Assembly: GCA_037178625.1 (NCBI GenBank) | Contig: CM074147.1 | Coordinates: 372,001-436,000 of the forward strand | Direction of reading: 5' to 3' | DNA from: Skeletonema tropicum | Taxonomy: Eukaryota > Bacillariophyta > Thalassiosirophyceae > Thalassiosirales > Thalassiosiraceae | DNA length: 64,000 bases | In this document: in pieces, positions 32,545 to 43,680 of the stretch | Position numbering within the stretch: the first letter of the stretch is position 1 | Layout of the letters: the number at the start of each line of letters is the position of its first letter | Translations under genes and position numbers: made by a program | The notes under the pieces: model-generated | What the model was told of the DNA's origin: nothing | Databases searched by the model: none | The model's input: the letters and a program-made list of their open reading frames with translations, nothing else

Positions 32545-33209
32545 ACTATTGTTATGATTCTGCAAGGTGGCTGGCACAATGTTGTTGAGCACTATTGTAG
32601 ATATATAGTATGTTGGTTCCACTCGCTTTTATGTTGATGTTGAAATGAGATTTTGTGAGTGAGGGTAGAAAAATAACGCCTTTCTTGTTTGGTTTCCGAC
32701 GAAATAACGGACTCTTGGTGCTTCGGCTTTTTTAGCTACGATAGCTGACAAGAAGCAAGCTTCTGATCATAATCTCTGTATATATAGGTGCAGTCAATGT
32801 CAACTCAGCAATGGGAAATAGCCAATCAGAAATGACGTTAAAATTGCCAATAAATAATGGGTAAGATTGATCAAACGTGAAGCGAAGCCAAAGTTCATGT
32901 AGGGGTTCCATTGATGTAGGAAAAGATTTGTATTTGTCTCAACCTCTTCTTCTAAGGTCTAAGAGTGAATGTACACAAACATGGAACACAAGCTAGACAT
33001 CTAAGGCTTGTCTTCGAAATACACACTATGTTGCAACAACTCACAATAGACTAGATATTTACCTAAACAAACATTACTACAAGGTACGAAGAAAACGATG
33101 AGATGGATTCTCACGAGGCTGATGTTGCCTAGGGCACGTGAGTGACCTGCCCCTCAAGCTCAGTTCTTAGCTTGCGTCCACTTCCTGTCCGTGGTTCATT
33201 AAGAGAAAG
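32545..33209. other. Intergenic, no gene seen
   Basis: Upstream region of the glycosyltransferase and unassigned DNA. No supported gene. Confidence 0.35.
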
Positions 33210-33425
33210 AAGACCAGCCTCGAGAGAGCATCTCCTTCAACAAAAGAGGTATCTCAGTCTCAATTCTTCACCTTATAGTCCGTAACAAGCTTGCTATCGG
33301 AAAAGGATCCTTTCTCCATTGGAACGAAGTAGTGATCTACTGTGTGGCCCCAGTTCGTGCACTCAACGTAGTCGTTGCACTTCTCATACTGGATTCCATT
33401 ACCCCCTGTGTTTCATAAGATTCTC
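33210..33425 (-). pseudogene. Fragment copied from the 3' end of the alpha/beta-hydrolase gene
   Basis: Bases 33276-33412 match 33908-34046 (GGAAAAGGATCCTTTCTCCA, ACTTCTCATACTGGATTCCA) with about 10 percent differences and a small indel. The left part also resembles 33826-33905. It codes for the last 40 or so residues of the neighbouring hydrolase. No more of the gene is present. Confidence 0.75.
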
Positions 33426-33872
33426 GCTGCAAATAGATCAACGTACGATTTATCGTGAGCAGTTAAGCCAGGTGCTTCCCATTCGCTTTGAGTAGGTGGA
33501 TAGAGCGGAGCCGTATGTAGAAAATCACCGCGCTTCAACTTCAGAAAAGTGAAGTGAAGCCCTTTAAAGTACAAGCACCCTCTCTCTCTAGAGAGAAAGA
33601 GACAATTATTAGCGTCTATCGATTCTCACTTGACAACTGAAATATTTTCTGAATATCCAATATGATTCTAATACTTGTAGGTCATTTGGCACTCCCCTCT
33701 TACAAAAATAATGTTATTTAATTGTTACTACTGCGTGAAACACGTGCGGATTCTCACAAGACTTGAATTCACGGTGCATGCGACTAACAACTTGCTGGAG
33801 CGTATAAGGCACAACCTCGATAGAGCCTCTCGTTCAACTTACTTATTTCAAACCAACGGGGTAGTCTCAATC
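33426..33872. other. Intergenic, 3' flank of hydrolase gene
   Basis: Contains a CTCTCTCTCTAGAGAG palindrome at about 33580 and no supported gene. Confidence 0.35.
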
Positions 33873-35228
33873 TCAGTCTTTTTTCGTGGGATTCGCCAAC
33901 AAATAGTCCGTAGCAAGCTTGCTCTCGGAAAAGGATCCTTTCTCCATTGGAACAAAATAGTGAGGCAGCATAAGGTGGCCCCAGCACGTGGACTCAACGT
34001 GGTCCTTGCACTTCTCATACTGGATTCCATTACCCCTTGTGTTTTTCCAAATCCATTTCAAGATATTGGGAAAGATGTGACCGAGAATCGCGACGAGATC
34101 TCCACGGTTCGAAAGGCATTCCAGATGACTCACATACTTGCCAGACATATAGTGAGCAGCGCCAGCGACGATATAAACCTCAAGCTTGCTCATATTTTTC
34201 TTGAGGGCCTCTCTTTCCTCAGCAGTGAACTTCTTATCGTCCTCAATCATCGTGTTGAAGTCAGCAATCACATTACCTGTGATGATAGTGCCCTGACTAT
34301 GCGCAATCAACACAATCTTCTTGTAGTCCTTCTTCATCTCCTCAGCAAGGACGTTCCTTACGAGCTTTCTTGGTCCTGTCTGACCAAGTCTAAGCAACCC
34401 AGTCTTACCAATAATGCACTCCAAGAGATCAAGGACTGCCCCATCTGTTGGGTTATGAATAAGTTTGCAGGGCCTGCCAAACATTTCATAAATCTTCTTA
34501 CATCCACCCTTTCCACCGTTCACGTCAGTAAGGATTCCATTCACATAAATCCACAATTCGTCCGGATGGTCGTTCTGCACTTCTCCCCCGTAGACCTCCT
34601 CATAGTTATAATACTTTTCATCCTTTTCATACAACTGATTCCAGAACCAGCTTCTTTGCTCTTTTGTTTCTCCACATTTCTCTTTTTCCAAAAATGACGT
34701 ATGTAAGACTGTCTCCAAAATGGCAAGTACCAAAAATATCAAGCGCATGAGAGGACGAGTGATCGCCTTGAATAATCTTGTTGCCAAACTTTTCTTTGGC
34801 TTCACGGTGGCTTCGGTTGTCTTGACCATTTTGACTTTAGGCTCCGGTGGCTTAGGCCCAAAGATGGAAGAAATGATGTACTTTGGCGATCCGACGACTC
34901 CAAATGTAGCGCATCCAAGGGAGAGACCAATGAGATAATTTCCCCAACCAGCGGCGTTGGCATAGTGAAAGGCACCGAGGGTAATGATCCATGAGGCAGT
35001 GGATGGAATCGATCCACAGAAAAGTGACATGACGGGCTGCGTAGAGATTCCTAGAATGGTGATCGCTCCGCCGATCAGCGTGGTGACCCCGGAGATGGCT
35101 CTTAGCCCCAGTGTTTTGAGAGTCGATATCGACATAATGTATGATGGATTGTTTGCCTCTTCAATTTTATGTGCAGCAGCAGCGAATTGCAATGCTTCGA
35201 AGTGATACAAGATAGCAAATGCGAGCAT
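33873..35228 (-). CDS. Membrane alpha/beta-hydrolase-fold protein (lipase-like)
   Basis: 451 residues, ATG 35228. The N-terminal half is membranous: helices at about 48-64 (VTTLIGGAITILGISTQ), 77-92, 98-114 and 158-178 (RPLMRLIFLVLAILETVL). The C-terminal half has an alpha/beta-hydrolase core with strand DELWIYVNGILTD (oxyanion region) and the nucleophile elbow IVLIAHSQGTIITGNVI, where Ser311 sits in A-H-S-Q-G in place of the usual G-x-S-x-G. A later conserved AGAAHYMSGKYVSHLE and a His-containing end (GHLMLPHYF) could supply the catalytic histidine. Likely a membrane lipase, esterase or related protein. The substrate cannot be read. Its 3' end is copied at 33210-33425. Confidence 0.7.
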   Translation of the reverse strand: MLAFAILYHFEALQFAAAAHKIEEANNPSYIMSISTLKTLGLRAISGVTTLIGGAITILGISTQPVMSLFCGSIPSTASWIITLGAFHYANAAGWGNYLIGLSLGCATFGVVGSPKYIISSIFGPKPPEPKVKMVKTTEATVKPKKSLATRLFKAITRPLMRLIFLVLAILETVLHTSFLEKEKCGETKEQRSWFWNQLYEKDEKYYNYEEVYGGEVQNDHPDELWIYVNGILTDVNGGKGGCKKIYEMFGRPCKLIHNPTDGAVLDLLECIIGKTGLLRLGQTGPRKLVRNVLAEEMKKDYKKIVLIAHSQGTIITGNVIADFNTMIEDDKKFTAEEREALKKNMSKLEVYIVAGAAHYMSGKYVSHLECLSNRGDLVAILGHIFPNILKWIWKNTRGNGIQYEKCKDHVESTCWGHLMLPHYFVPMEKGSFSESKLATDYLLANPTKKD

Positions 35229-35619
35229 GCACGGCGTACTCTAGAAGATTGAAAAGATATTTTCTTCGACCTGCCTACTTTTTACCACGTTTACTTAGAA
35301 TATCTTCTGCCATCTGCCACCTGCCACCTGCCTTGAAGGGAAGCCAATGCAGGGCAGGTATTGTAGGAGGTTTCTCATGTGAAGGTCAGTGAGTGGTCTT
35401 GGGAGGAGGAATTGGTGATTTTTGAGAAGCGATCAATTATGTGACTTTCGTGTGTATCTTTCTTGCGTTGAATGGTCTCCTTCGCAACATGGGGAGCACG
35501 TCAAATTGCTACTTATCACAAGCAAGCAACAGTGTTGTGTGTTGTGCAGTGAGAACAATGAACACGGCTAGCCTCTCTAGCGCAACCCCTGTGTGACCAG
35601 CAGCTGTCTTAAACACATC
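35229..35619. promoter_or_regulatory. Divergent intergenic region
   Basis: 391 bp between the hydrolase gene (minus) and the sulfotransferase-like gene (plus). It contains a short CCACCTGCCACCTGCC repeat at 35312-35330. It must hold both promoters. Confidence 0.3.
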
Positions 35620-37071
35620 ATGCACTTTCTGGCAGCATCAACCTTTGGCTTTGGCTGGCTCGCGAAGGCAAAGTCCAAGTCTAACATAGATGTTCATCAT
35701 GAGAGGTCGAAGGCGAGCCTGCAATTTACCCGACGAATAAACAATCCTCTGTCTATCAATACACGCTTGAAAATCGTCATGGTATCATCAATATGCTTCT
35801 TACTTGTAAGTCATTTGATGCTCCTATCAAGATTCAGTTGGACTCCAACCATGAAAATGGGACCCCCTGCGCCTCAACGCTTACGTCCCTCTATAGAACA
35901 TCCCCCCAATGATGGACTGCTTTATGAAGAAAGACCACCAGGAAAGTTTCCCGTCGGAGGGAGGCACATCGTAGCACACGGCAAACCTCGTACTGCATCT
36001 ACTCTCCTATTCAATATGGTGGGGGTGAGCAATTTTCTGTTTCTCAAGCGTCATGAGCCACAATTTATGTCACACATTGTGCCACAATACATAAAAGAAT
36101 ATCCTGTACCCACGCTTGACGGAAAAGATAATTTTCGTGTGAGTTATTTGGTGAGTCCTACGAATACGACAAAGATCTTCAAGACCCATCTCGGCTTGGA
36201 TAAGTTCTTGAGATACGATGTAGTAATCTTTACTACCGCCACGACCAAAAAGGGAGCTGTTACAACCAAATCAAGACTAGAGCAGCAAGGTCACAATGTT
36301 GCCTACGTTCAAGACATGCAAGCATTGAAAAGAGGAGGGATTCCCTACATAGCACATGATTTTGCCTTTGGGTATGATTTACCAAGGGAAGATGAGGAGA
36401 TGTTAGTGGAATACTTTTCAAAGTGGGAAATCTTGCGTCAGTGTTGTGGAGAACAAATGTCCAAGAAATGGAGGAATGATTTGTTACCAGAGGTTTACAA
36501 AAAAGATGGGTTAGCGCACCATCCCTTCTGTGCGGGTCAAGATATCGATGAGGTGGAGAAGACATTTATGGAAACAGAGCTGTATTCTTGGCTCGATGCC
36601 TATTCCAACATGCGCCCATTCAACAAACCGTCACTGCGAGATGGAGATTTGAATGGTACTTATTGCTCCTCGTACAATGAACGCATCAAAAATGAAGCAT
36701 TGAGTTTTTATGGACAGCCACGGCCCCTGGAAAACATAAATACCGGTAACTGGACGGAAGAAGAGCACAGTATTTTCCTTGAAGGGTTCAAACTATACGG
36801 CAGACATAAACCTTCCAAAATTGCTGAGATGATAGGAACACGAACTGAAATGCAGGTGGCCAAGCACGGGGTCGAGCTTAAGGAGGCTTTCATCCGAGAG
36901 ACACTTCAAAACGAGGGCAATGAGGAGGGGTTGAAAAGACTCGAACATAAAGGAAAAGATTTTGCAGGTGACACTGTCTTGGCTTTTGATGAGACAGGCA
37001 AATTGATTTTGGTAAATAAGACATCCATGAAAGAGATTCAAGGAGCATTAGTTAAACATGAGATAATTTAA
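35620..37071 (+). CDS. Sulfotransferase-like membrane protein with C-terminal Myb/SANT domain
   Basis: 483 residues from the first ATG (35620); the frame upstream has only GTG after a TAG. A type II membrane segment lies at about 51-72 (IVMVSSICFLLVSHLMLL). At 116-132, RHIVAHGKPRTASTLLFN fits the 5'-phosphosulfate-binding P-loop of sulfotransferases (PRTxSTLL), followed by IFKTHLGLDKF and other family-like strands. At about 377-421 there is a Myb/SANT repeat of the SHAQKYF kind: NWTEEEHSIFLEGFKLYGRH, then IAEMIGTRTEMQVAKHGVEL, with the second Trp and the SHAQKYF signature degenerate. A Golgi-type enzyme fused to a nuclear DNA-binding fold is unexpected. Both parts are in one uninterrupted frame with no intron to blame. 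It ends 26 bp before the convergent PP2C gene. Confidence 0.65.
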   Translation: MHFLAASTFGFGWLAKAKSKSNIDVHHERSKASLQFTRRINNPLSINTRLKIVMVSSICFLLVSHLMLLSRFSWTPTMKMGPPAPQRLRPSIEHPPNDGLLYEERPPGKFPVGGRHIVAHGKPRTASTLLFNMVGVSNFLFLKRHEPQFMSHIVPQYIKEYPVPTLDGKDNFRVSYLVSPTNTTKIFKTHLGLDKFLRYDVVIFTTATTKKGAVTTKSRLEQQGHNVAYVQDMQALKRGGIPYIAHDFAFGYDLPREDEEMLVEYFSKWEILRQCCGEQMSKKWRNDLLPEVYKKDGLAHHPFCAGQDIDEVEKTFMETELYSWLDAYSNMRPFNKPSLRDGDLNGTYCSSYNERIKNEALSFYGQPRPLENINTGNWTEEEHSIFLEGFKLYGRHKPSKIAEMIGTRTEMQVAKHGVELKEAFIRETLQNEGNEEGLKRLEHKGKDFAGDTVLAFDETGKLILVNKTSMKEIQGALVKHEII

Positions 37072-37097
37072 TGTACATATTTTAGTGACATCGAATA

Positions 37098-40000
37098 TCA
37101 CTTCTTGTCCTCCTCCCAGTAAAAACGGATCAATATGACGGTAATATTGTCAGACGAGCCAAGATGTTTTGCAAGCTCGGCAAGACGTTCAGCACCATCT
37201 TTCGCACTCAACTTCTTGTCGAAAAGCAAGTTTTTAGCTATACGAACTGCATCATCACCATCCATGACGTCCCACAAACCATCACAGGCCATGAGTAAAA
37301 ACTCGTCTACTACACCCTCCTGACCAATCTTGAAAAACTTGATATCTGGTATGCTGCTTACAAGGTCACCTTTGAAACGGCCAGAATGATCCTTAGGATA
37401 AAGGAACACTGGAGGACCCTCCCATGACATTGCTATCTCTGACGGCTGTTCAGAAATCGGTTGCGTCCCCTGTGGCAAGTTATAAGCCGCCTTGAAATCT
37501 CTATCACCAATAGCTCGACTAACAGCCAAGTCACCACACGTCCTCGCAATTTGAATGCTCCTTGCTGGATCTGATCTATGCTGCCCTAATCGATCTGCGA
37601 AACATCGCTTTACAATATCCACAACATCCTCATCGAAAAAATCCATTCGGTGGATCTGCCCTGTAGGAATTTCGGTTTCATGGATGATCCAACCATTTGC
37701 GGCTTCAATGCGTTCATTCTCTTCTGCGAGCAATGGACTGTGCGTCTCTGTGACTTCCCTCCAAAGCAATCGTTCACCAGACGAAAAAGCTCCGTTTGCT
37801 CTGTCCCATAGCATGTCATCCTCGTCTTCAGGATCTAATTCTTGCCACTCAGTATCGGCAGTTTCAGCGACACCAGAAGAGACCATCCGGCATACAACAC
37901 CACGGCAATCTCCCAAGTTTGCAAGTGTAACGACATCATCAACGACAAGGGCTGCCAATGCGGTCGAACCACAGTCCCAATCTCTACCATCTCTCGTGCA
38001 TAGACTGCAGAACTCCCTATCTAATCTATCAAATGCTTTGCTTAACACTTCAAGCGTCCTATCTTCTATTGAGCTCAGTGTTGCGGAATCTCGACTTGCC
38101 AGAGCACTTTGTTCTTCCATAAGCATCTCGGGAAACTTTTCAGCTGAAAATCTCGCGGCTAATAATCAGGCAAAGATGAAAGATGGTTAGTTATGTATGC
38201 AAAATCCAGACAAAATAACTACATCGGACAAGTCTCACCTTGATTGCCAACATGTCCGTCAAAAATTGCAAAAAGACCTTGTTGCTTTGTTTTGCCTACA
38301 TCTTGCTCAGCGAATGATGTTAACCCCTGCGATGAGATCAATTCATCCAAATTGTTAATTACCACATACGAGTCCTCATTAGCATTTCTAACACCGCATT
38401 CCGATGATGCGCCTACCTCCCATTTCAGTCCATATTCGCCCTTGGTGTTGTTCAAATCACCATTGAACGGGATGGAATCATCTTCCACTTTTGCATATCT
38501 CATAGAGGTGAAGTATCCTCCCCCGATGCAACCGTAAGGTTGCAATCGAGCCTTTTCAAGAACAGAACTCTTGCGAGGGATGAAAATATCATCGAGAATG
38601 GAGCCCAACATGACAGTTGGGTCAGCACAACCACCTCGCCGCACATTGGAAGATGATATCATGTCCGAAACATCATCCATCTGTCGACTCAATAAACTAG
38701 ATGTTGTCGAGAGAGCTGAATCCGAAGGAGTATCAGATTCTGCGCCATCATCCTCTCGTGTCTGTGTCTTCGCCCTCGCTTCTTTGGCGTCACCAACAAT
38801 CAAATCATTCAAAGGTATTTGCTTCTCGACAGATGTTGCAATTTCACTTTCAGTACCTGTACTAGCTTTGGTCGTCGCCTCCTTCATTTTCTGTCGTAGA
38901 TGGGGCGGAATATACTTAGATGCTGGAGGAGCAGTTTTCCGTAGATGAGGCGGAATGTACTTTCGTGGAGCAGTAGCAGCAGCAGCAGCAGCAGCGGTGG
39001 TAGAAATTGGAGAAGAAGATGATTTTCCATCAATACTCTTTCTTCGAACGTCTCGCAAACCTAATACAGCAACAGCCTTCTTTTGCGATTCAACAGACTC
39101 TGCTCTCTCAGTTTTTGTAATCAATGACTCTGGTGATCCGACAGGTGTTGGTGAAGAGGCATCATCACGCACTTTTCGTCGATAGAGGGCGTTACGACCG
39201 TGTCCATGAGAGAGCGATGGTCCCGTGCTAGGCGAATAGCCACTGCCGAATGAACTTACAGTCCCCACAGTCCCCAAGGGACTCGAAGATTGTTGTTGTT
39301 GCTGCTTGTGCTTGCTCATTGTATTACTACCAATCGGTGTACCGATACGTCGATGCTGATATAGCTGATGTACCGGTGAATCAGGACGCATACGCATGAC
39401 GTTCGCTCCTCCTCCATGATGCCTATTATTCAATGCCGAATTGACAATCCGTTGCATATACGAGGCAAGTGATCGGTGGAATTGGAACATCCATGTATTC
39501 ATGTCATCGGAGCTTCCTGCACGCAATATCAATCGGTCGATAATTTCATGCTGCTGCTGGGGTTGATGTTCCCCCGAATTTCGTGTACTAGCATCACTCT
39601 GTTCATCTCCATCAGGATTGCCATAGGCTAAAAGTTCAAAAGCATGATCACCGTGATCTTGTACCGATGATCGTACTGCACCAACACAGTCGAGTGCAAC
39701 GCGCTTTTCCCATAATATGTCCGTATCGTGGTGGAAAGTGCTTGTTGAAGCGGAATGGTGCAATAATACCGGGCTTTGTCGAAGTGGAGGCGTTGGTGTT
39801 ATAATGTTGGCGGCTGCGGTTGTAGGTGCAGTAGTGGTAGCTGATAACGAAGCGTTACCTCCTGATTGATTTATTGAAGGAGTAGGCACCCGAAGATGAA
39901 AGAAATCCGACTTTTTCATTGGCATGGGGGACTTGGACAAATCAAATAAATCTTTCTTTCCCATTTTGGATAATGCAGTTCTAGTAGACGAATCAGCAGT

Positions 40001-42049
40001 TGTAGCTGTTCTTCCTCCAGCCATCATCGTATTATCAATAGGGATGTGTACCGATGGAGAAGAAGAAAGACCCAACGATGGAGACGCAGCAGTTGTCGTC
40101 GATGTCGTCGTAGTAGCAGTAGTAGTGGCAGCAGTATGAAACATACGACTCTCATTCCGTTCCGCCTGTGCCTCATCTGATTCACCCTCCATGGCATTCC
40201 GATAAAAGTATAATATGCCCTCTTCCAGAACACAATATTTTGCTCTCCAAATGTGTCCATCTCGTGGATCAATGTAGTCTGGTGGGGGTGGGGGATACTC
40301 TTTTTTCTTCTTGGTGGTAGAAGATGCTGTTGTTGTTGAGGCTGTCATCACCGCGGATGTCAATTTCATTGACGATGACTTATTGGGTGTAGTTGTTTCA
40401 TTGACACCATTTGAATACGAACGTGATATATATCCATCCGCACTACTCCTTCTATTCGTTGTTGTAATTCCTGATTCTATTACCGCTGCAGAATTTGCAC
40501 TCGACGCAGCAGAGTTTGCAAAACATTGAGACTGTGGTTGTGGTTCTCCCCCAATCGGGACAGGATCACTCCTCGCTGGTTCCTTCAATGGTATTTGACT
40601 AACCACCACAACATCCCGCAATAGCTGGTTTTGCTGTTGCTGAAATCTCTCCCGTGAATCTATAATGGGAGAACCAAAGTCCGAACTCTTCTTCTTTGAA
40701 CCTTTTCGTTGTTGTCGTCGTCGTTGCTGATGTCGTCCAGTTAAGAATTGTACCAGTGGAGCACAGAAACACTGATCTTCCTCCTCCTCTTCGTTGTCAC
40801 TATCATCCATTGCATCTTCATCATAATCATATCCCATTTCAGCAGCAGCATTATTATTTGAAACCAACAGACTCGTTCTTGGACGATCATCATCATTATA
40901 AGAGTCCACTCCACCAAATGGTAAAGTATAAAACGGCTCTATCCCACTCCCATCAAACGAATCCAACAGTAACTCTTGCACAGGTGGCGGTTGTTGCACC
41001 ACCTCTACATTCGAATGAACTGGCGCGCCCACATAGGGATTATTACTCCGTTTCAACAAGTAGCCTGCATGTCTTGGCACAGCATCCATCCCACTACTAC
41101 TCATCCCCCTACTATTATTTGTAGCTATTCCACCGTTATACTCTCTACTACGTGATCGAACCCTGTTACCACCACTTACAGTGCTATGTGCACCACCATA
41201 TAATGGACGTGGATATTGATGACCACTACCTCTTCGGGTAGAAATTCCATTATTGCCATGGATATGACTGTCGTATTGATCATTACTTTCGGCATGTGCA
41301 ATAACATTTGGACGTAAGAAGGAGGCGGTATTCATTGATTTGGATAGATGTTGTGATGTAGGATTTCCAAGGCTGTTGTTTCGTTTGTGTTGACGTTGTT
41401 GTTGTGGCTGTACTGCTGCAAGTGGTGGTGGTGGTTGTGAAGGGGTAATATTGACAAGATGAGGGGGATTGTAAGCGGTAATCACACCCCCATGAAGTGT
41501 GGACTTTTTGGGAGGAATCAATATGGATAAGTCTTCACTGTTGTTGGTATCAGAGCCACTGGTGAAGTTGTGAAAGATGTTATTGTTGGATACATAATTG
41601 GCTGTTGCTGCATTACTATTGGTGGCAGTCGTAGTATTGTTGATTATGTTGGTATGGTTGCTGCTGTTGCTGTTGGTAGGAGGAGTATCATCTAACATGG
41701 CACTGAAAATATTGTCCACATTAATCACACCACCACCACTACTGCTGCTGGTACCGCCATTATTGTTGGTAAAGCCAGAGAATTGGTTGGATGATGCGCC
41801 ACCGCCCACCAGAGCTGAAGTAAACGCTGATCCAGTAGTGGTTGGATGAAGCAATAATTGATGATCTTCCGCAGATCCTCCCCTTTGCAATACAGGTGGA
41901 GGTGGGATCTCTATTGATATTCCGCTGTCTGCGCTTTCAAACATCGAAGAGGATGATGATGATGGCGGAGGGTGAAGATTATTAGTATTTGTTGACGATG
42001 ATGATAAGTCGTTCCCTCCATCATCGCCACTTTTCTCTATTGTCATCAT
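37098..42049 (-). CDS. PH-domain and PP2C-type Ser/Thr phosphatase, two exons
   Basis: Exon 1 42049-38239, intron 38238-38159 (80 bp, CAAG/GTGAGA to ATTATTAG/CC), exon 2 38158-37098; 1623 residues. The C-terminal PP2C domain (about 1215-1615) has FAIFDGHVGNQAARF created across the splice, CGSTALAALVVDD, LANLGDCRGVV, DLAVSRAIGDRDF, MACDGLWDVMDGD and GSSDNITVILI, so all metal-binding Asp positions are kept. The N-terminal 1200 residues are mostly Ser/Asn/Gln/Thr low complexity but contain pieces of a PH fold in order: HAGYLLKRS (327-335), WRAKYCVLEEGILYFYRN (601-618) and WEKRVALDCVGAV to AGSSDDMNTWMFQFHRSLA (780-862). YIPPHLR occurs twice. It is probably a phosphoinositide- or membrane-recruited phosphatase. 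Confidence 0.85.
38159..38238 (-). other. Intron of the PP2C gene
   Basis: 80 bp, GT-AG, phase 1. Removal joins DGHVGNQ to AARFSAEKFPEML, the expected PP2C sequence, which confirms the boundaries. Confidence 0.9.
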
Positions 42050-42458
42050 GCTGCTGTGCTAAGTGCAAGATGATGTGACACGGTGTCGAATATGCAGCGC
42101 GCTTTCTTCCTTTTTCATTCAGTGATGTTGCATGTGAGATGCTGCTCAATTACTTCTTTTTCTTGAGACGGTATGTTTCTGCAGCGATGAATAATTTAAA
42201 TCAAATCTATAGCTGATTGTGTTGGAACTTCGTCGTACTGATGATATCTTTGTGATCTCAAACTCAATGCCTACTTACAACAATCAACAACATCATCTTC
42301 TTCATCGGCGGGCATTCAAGTGTCAACTGGACACTGGACAATTGGAAGGTTCATGTTCTTTGAAGAAGGCAGGATTCACACTACAGGTCTCGGTTATCTC
42401 TGCTCAGGATGGTTGGTTGATGTACAATACAATAATGTTTGGGATTTGGGATGATGAG
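42050..42458. other. Intergenic, upstream of PP2C gene
   Basis: No supported gene. Probable PP2C promoter region, up to the start of the duplicated segment. Confidence 0.35.
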
Positions 42459-43680
42459 AGCTCTAGAGGTACATAGATAGGGCTGGTACCTACTTATGTA
42501 ACAAGTGATTTGTGTGAGTGGTATCTATGATTATGTACTTTGACGTATGTAGGAGCTGAGACTTCATACTTCATATCCACTGACATATGTAATAAAAACG
42601 TTTCTCTATCCCAGCCCATGACATCGAGAAAAGAAGTTATAGTACAGAGATGTACGGAAAGCTCAAGAAAAAGTCCACCCACACCCACAACCCAATATTG
42701 GATCTTCCTCCACCTCCACCATAATGTTGCCACCTGCTGATTCTCAAACATAGACAAGCTCTAATTCATTGTCATTTCTGCATACCCCTCCTCAATTTGC
42801 ACAAAAGAATACGATGTCCGACTCATGGCCTTGGCAAAAGAGTAATGCGCTTTCCCTTTCTTCTTGAGATAAATATACCCTGAAACGGTAGCAGTACCAT
42901 AATCAGTAAAAGGTCCTTGGTAGTGTAGCTTCCCACCATCCATACGACCGGCCAAGAAAAGGTCATGATCTTCTCCACCGTACAAAACAGGAGCTACATA
43001 TTTCATCGACATTTCATAATAGCATGAATTAGCTGGCACCAAATCGCCCGGTGTTGTTTCGGAATCGACTGTCCACTCCCAGCCGTTGGATGAGTCAATG
43101 AACATCGCTCCAACCAAGCTGCCACAATTTTTGGCCTTTGGTGCTTTTGAGGAACGAGACGGCGGCGCCGCCGATTGCATTTGAACTTGAAGGAGCTCGG
43201 CCTTCTTGGTCTTGGCTTCGCTAGCACCACCGGAAGCAAATCCAATGGCAACACCAATAACTAACGCTCCGACGAGGGCGCAGCCCACCGTGCTGTTGCA
43301 AAGTGAGCGCATCTTCTTGTTGGGTGATGCCTTGGCGTCGACATCGACATCGACAGGACCGTCATCAACATCGAAATTGATATCCATCCCACCTTGCCCT
43401 TGCTCTCCATGTTCAGCATCATCCCGAGCAAGGTTGCTGCTGGCGGCAACTTCGACGGACTCATTCATTTCGTTGAAAGTGTTTGAGAGTTGATCACTTG
43501 AAATTTTATGTTGGCTCAGGTTGGCTTGGATTTGATTTGAGCCTGCAGGGAAAACCCAACTCGTAGAAGATATACGTAGGAATAGTACAGCTCAACTTCA
43601 AGCCGATGAGAAAGAATCCAAAGAAAGAATCGAAGAAAGATCAACAACGGCAGGGCTACTGAAACGAGATATGTAGACAA
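42459..43680. repeat. Near-identical 1.2-kb duplicated segment, copy 1
   Basis: Runs from GAGCTCTAGAGGTACATAG to GATATGTAGACAA and is the same as 53078-54295 except for a 4-bp ATGT difference near 42586. It carries a complete gene. The left part (42517-42570) resembles the end of the fold-back element at 391-1070. The right edge is the poly-T of the retroelement. Confidence 0.95.
42761..43468 (-). CDS. Single-pass membrane protein with lumenal/extracellular domain, copy 1
   Basis: 235 residues. The cytosolic N terminus is acidic (INFDVDDGPVDVDVDAKASP), followed by a membrane segment at about 62-82 (GCALVGALVIGVAIGFASGG) and a C-terminal domain with two cysteines (NCGSLVGAM and NSCYYEMSM). 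That domain ends in a beta-rich repeat (YQGPFTDYGTATVSGYIYLK, AHYSFAKAMSRTSYSFVQIE). Its compact beta pattern recalls small barrel or dirigent-like proteins, but I cannot assign a family. Protein identical to copy 2 at 53376. Whether both are expressed cannot be seen. The retroelement starts 212 bp upstream of this ATG, so the promoter of this copy may be disrupted. Confidence 0.7.
   Translation of the reverse strand: MNESVEVAASSNLARDDAEHGEQGQGGMDINFDVDDGPVDVDVDAKASPNKKMRSLCNSTVGCALVGALVIGVAIGFASGGASEAKTKKAELLQVQMQSAAPPSRSSKAPKAKNCGSLVGAMFIDSSNGWEWTVDSETTPGDLVPANSCYYEMSMKYVAPVLYGGEDHDLFLAGRMDGGKLHYQGPFTDYGTATVSGYIYLKKKGKAHYSFAKAMSRTSYSFVQIEEGYAEMTMN

Noticed and set aside
33711..34697. 328-codon plus-strand ORF
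   Set aside because: Antisense to the hydrolase gene, which has clear domain content. The plus-strand protein has no motifs and a very hydrophobic, low-quality end.
37555..38190. 211-codon plus-strand ORF, Ser-rich
   Set aside because: Antisense of PP2C exon 2 and the intron.
43206..43493. Antisense ORFs in the 235-residue gene (repeated at 53821-54108)
   Set aside because: Shadows conserved only because the two segments are near-identical.
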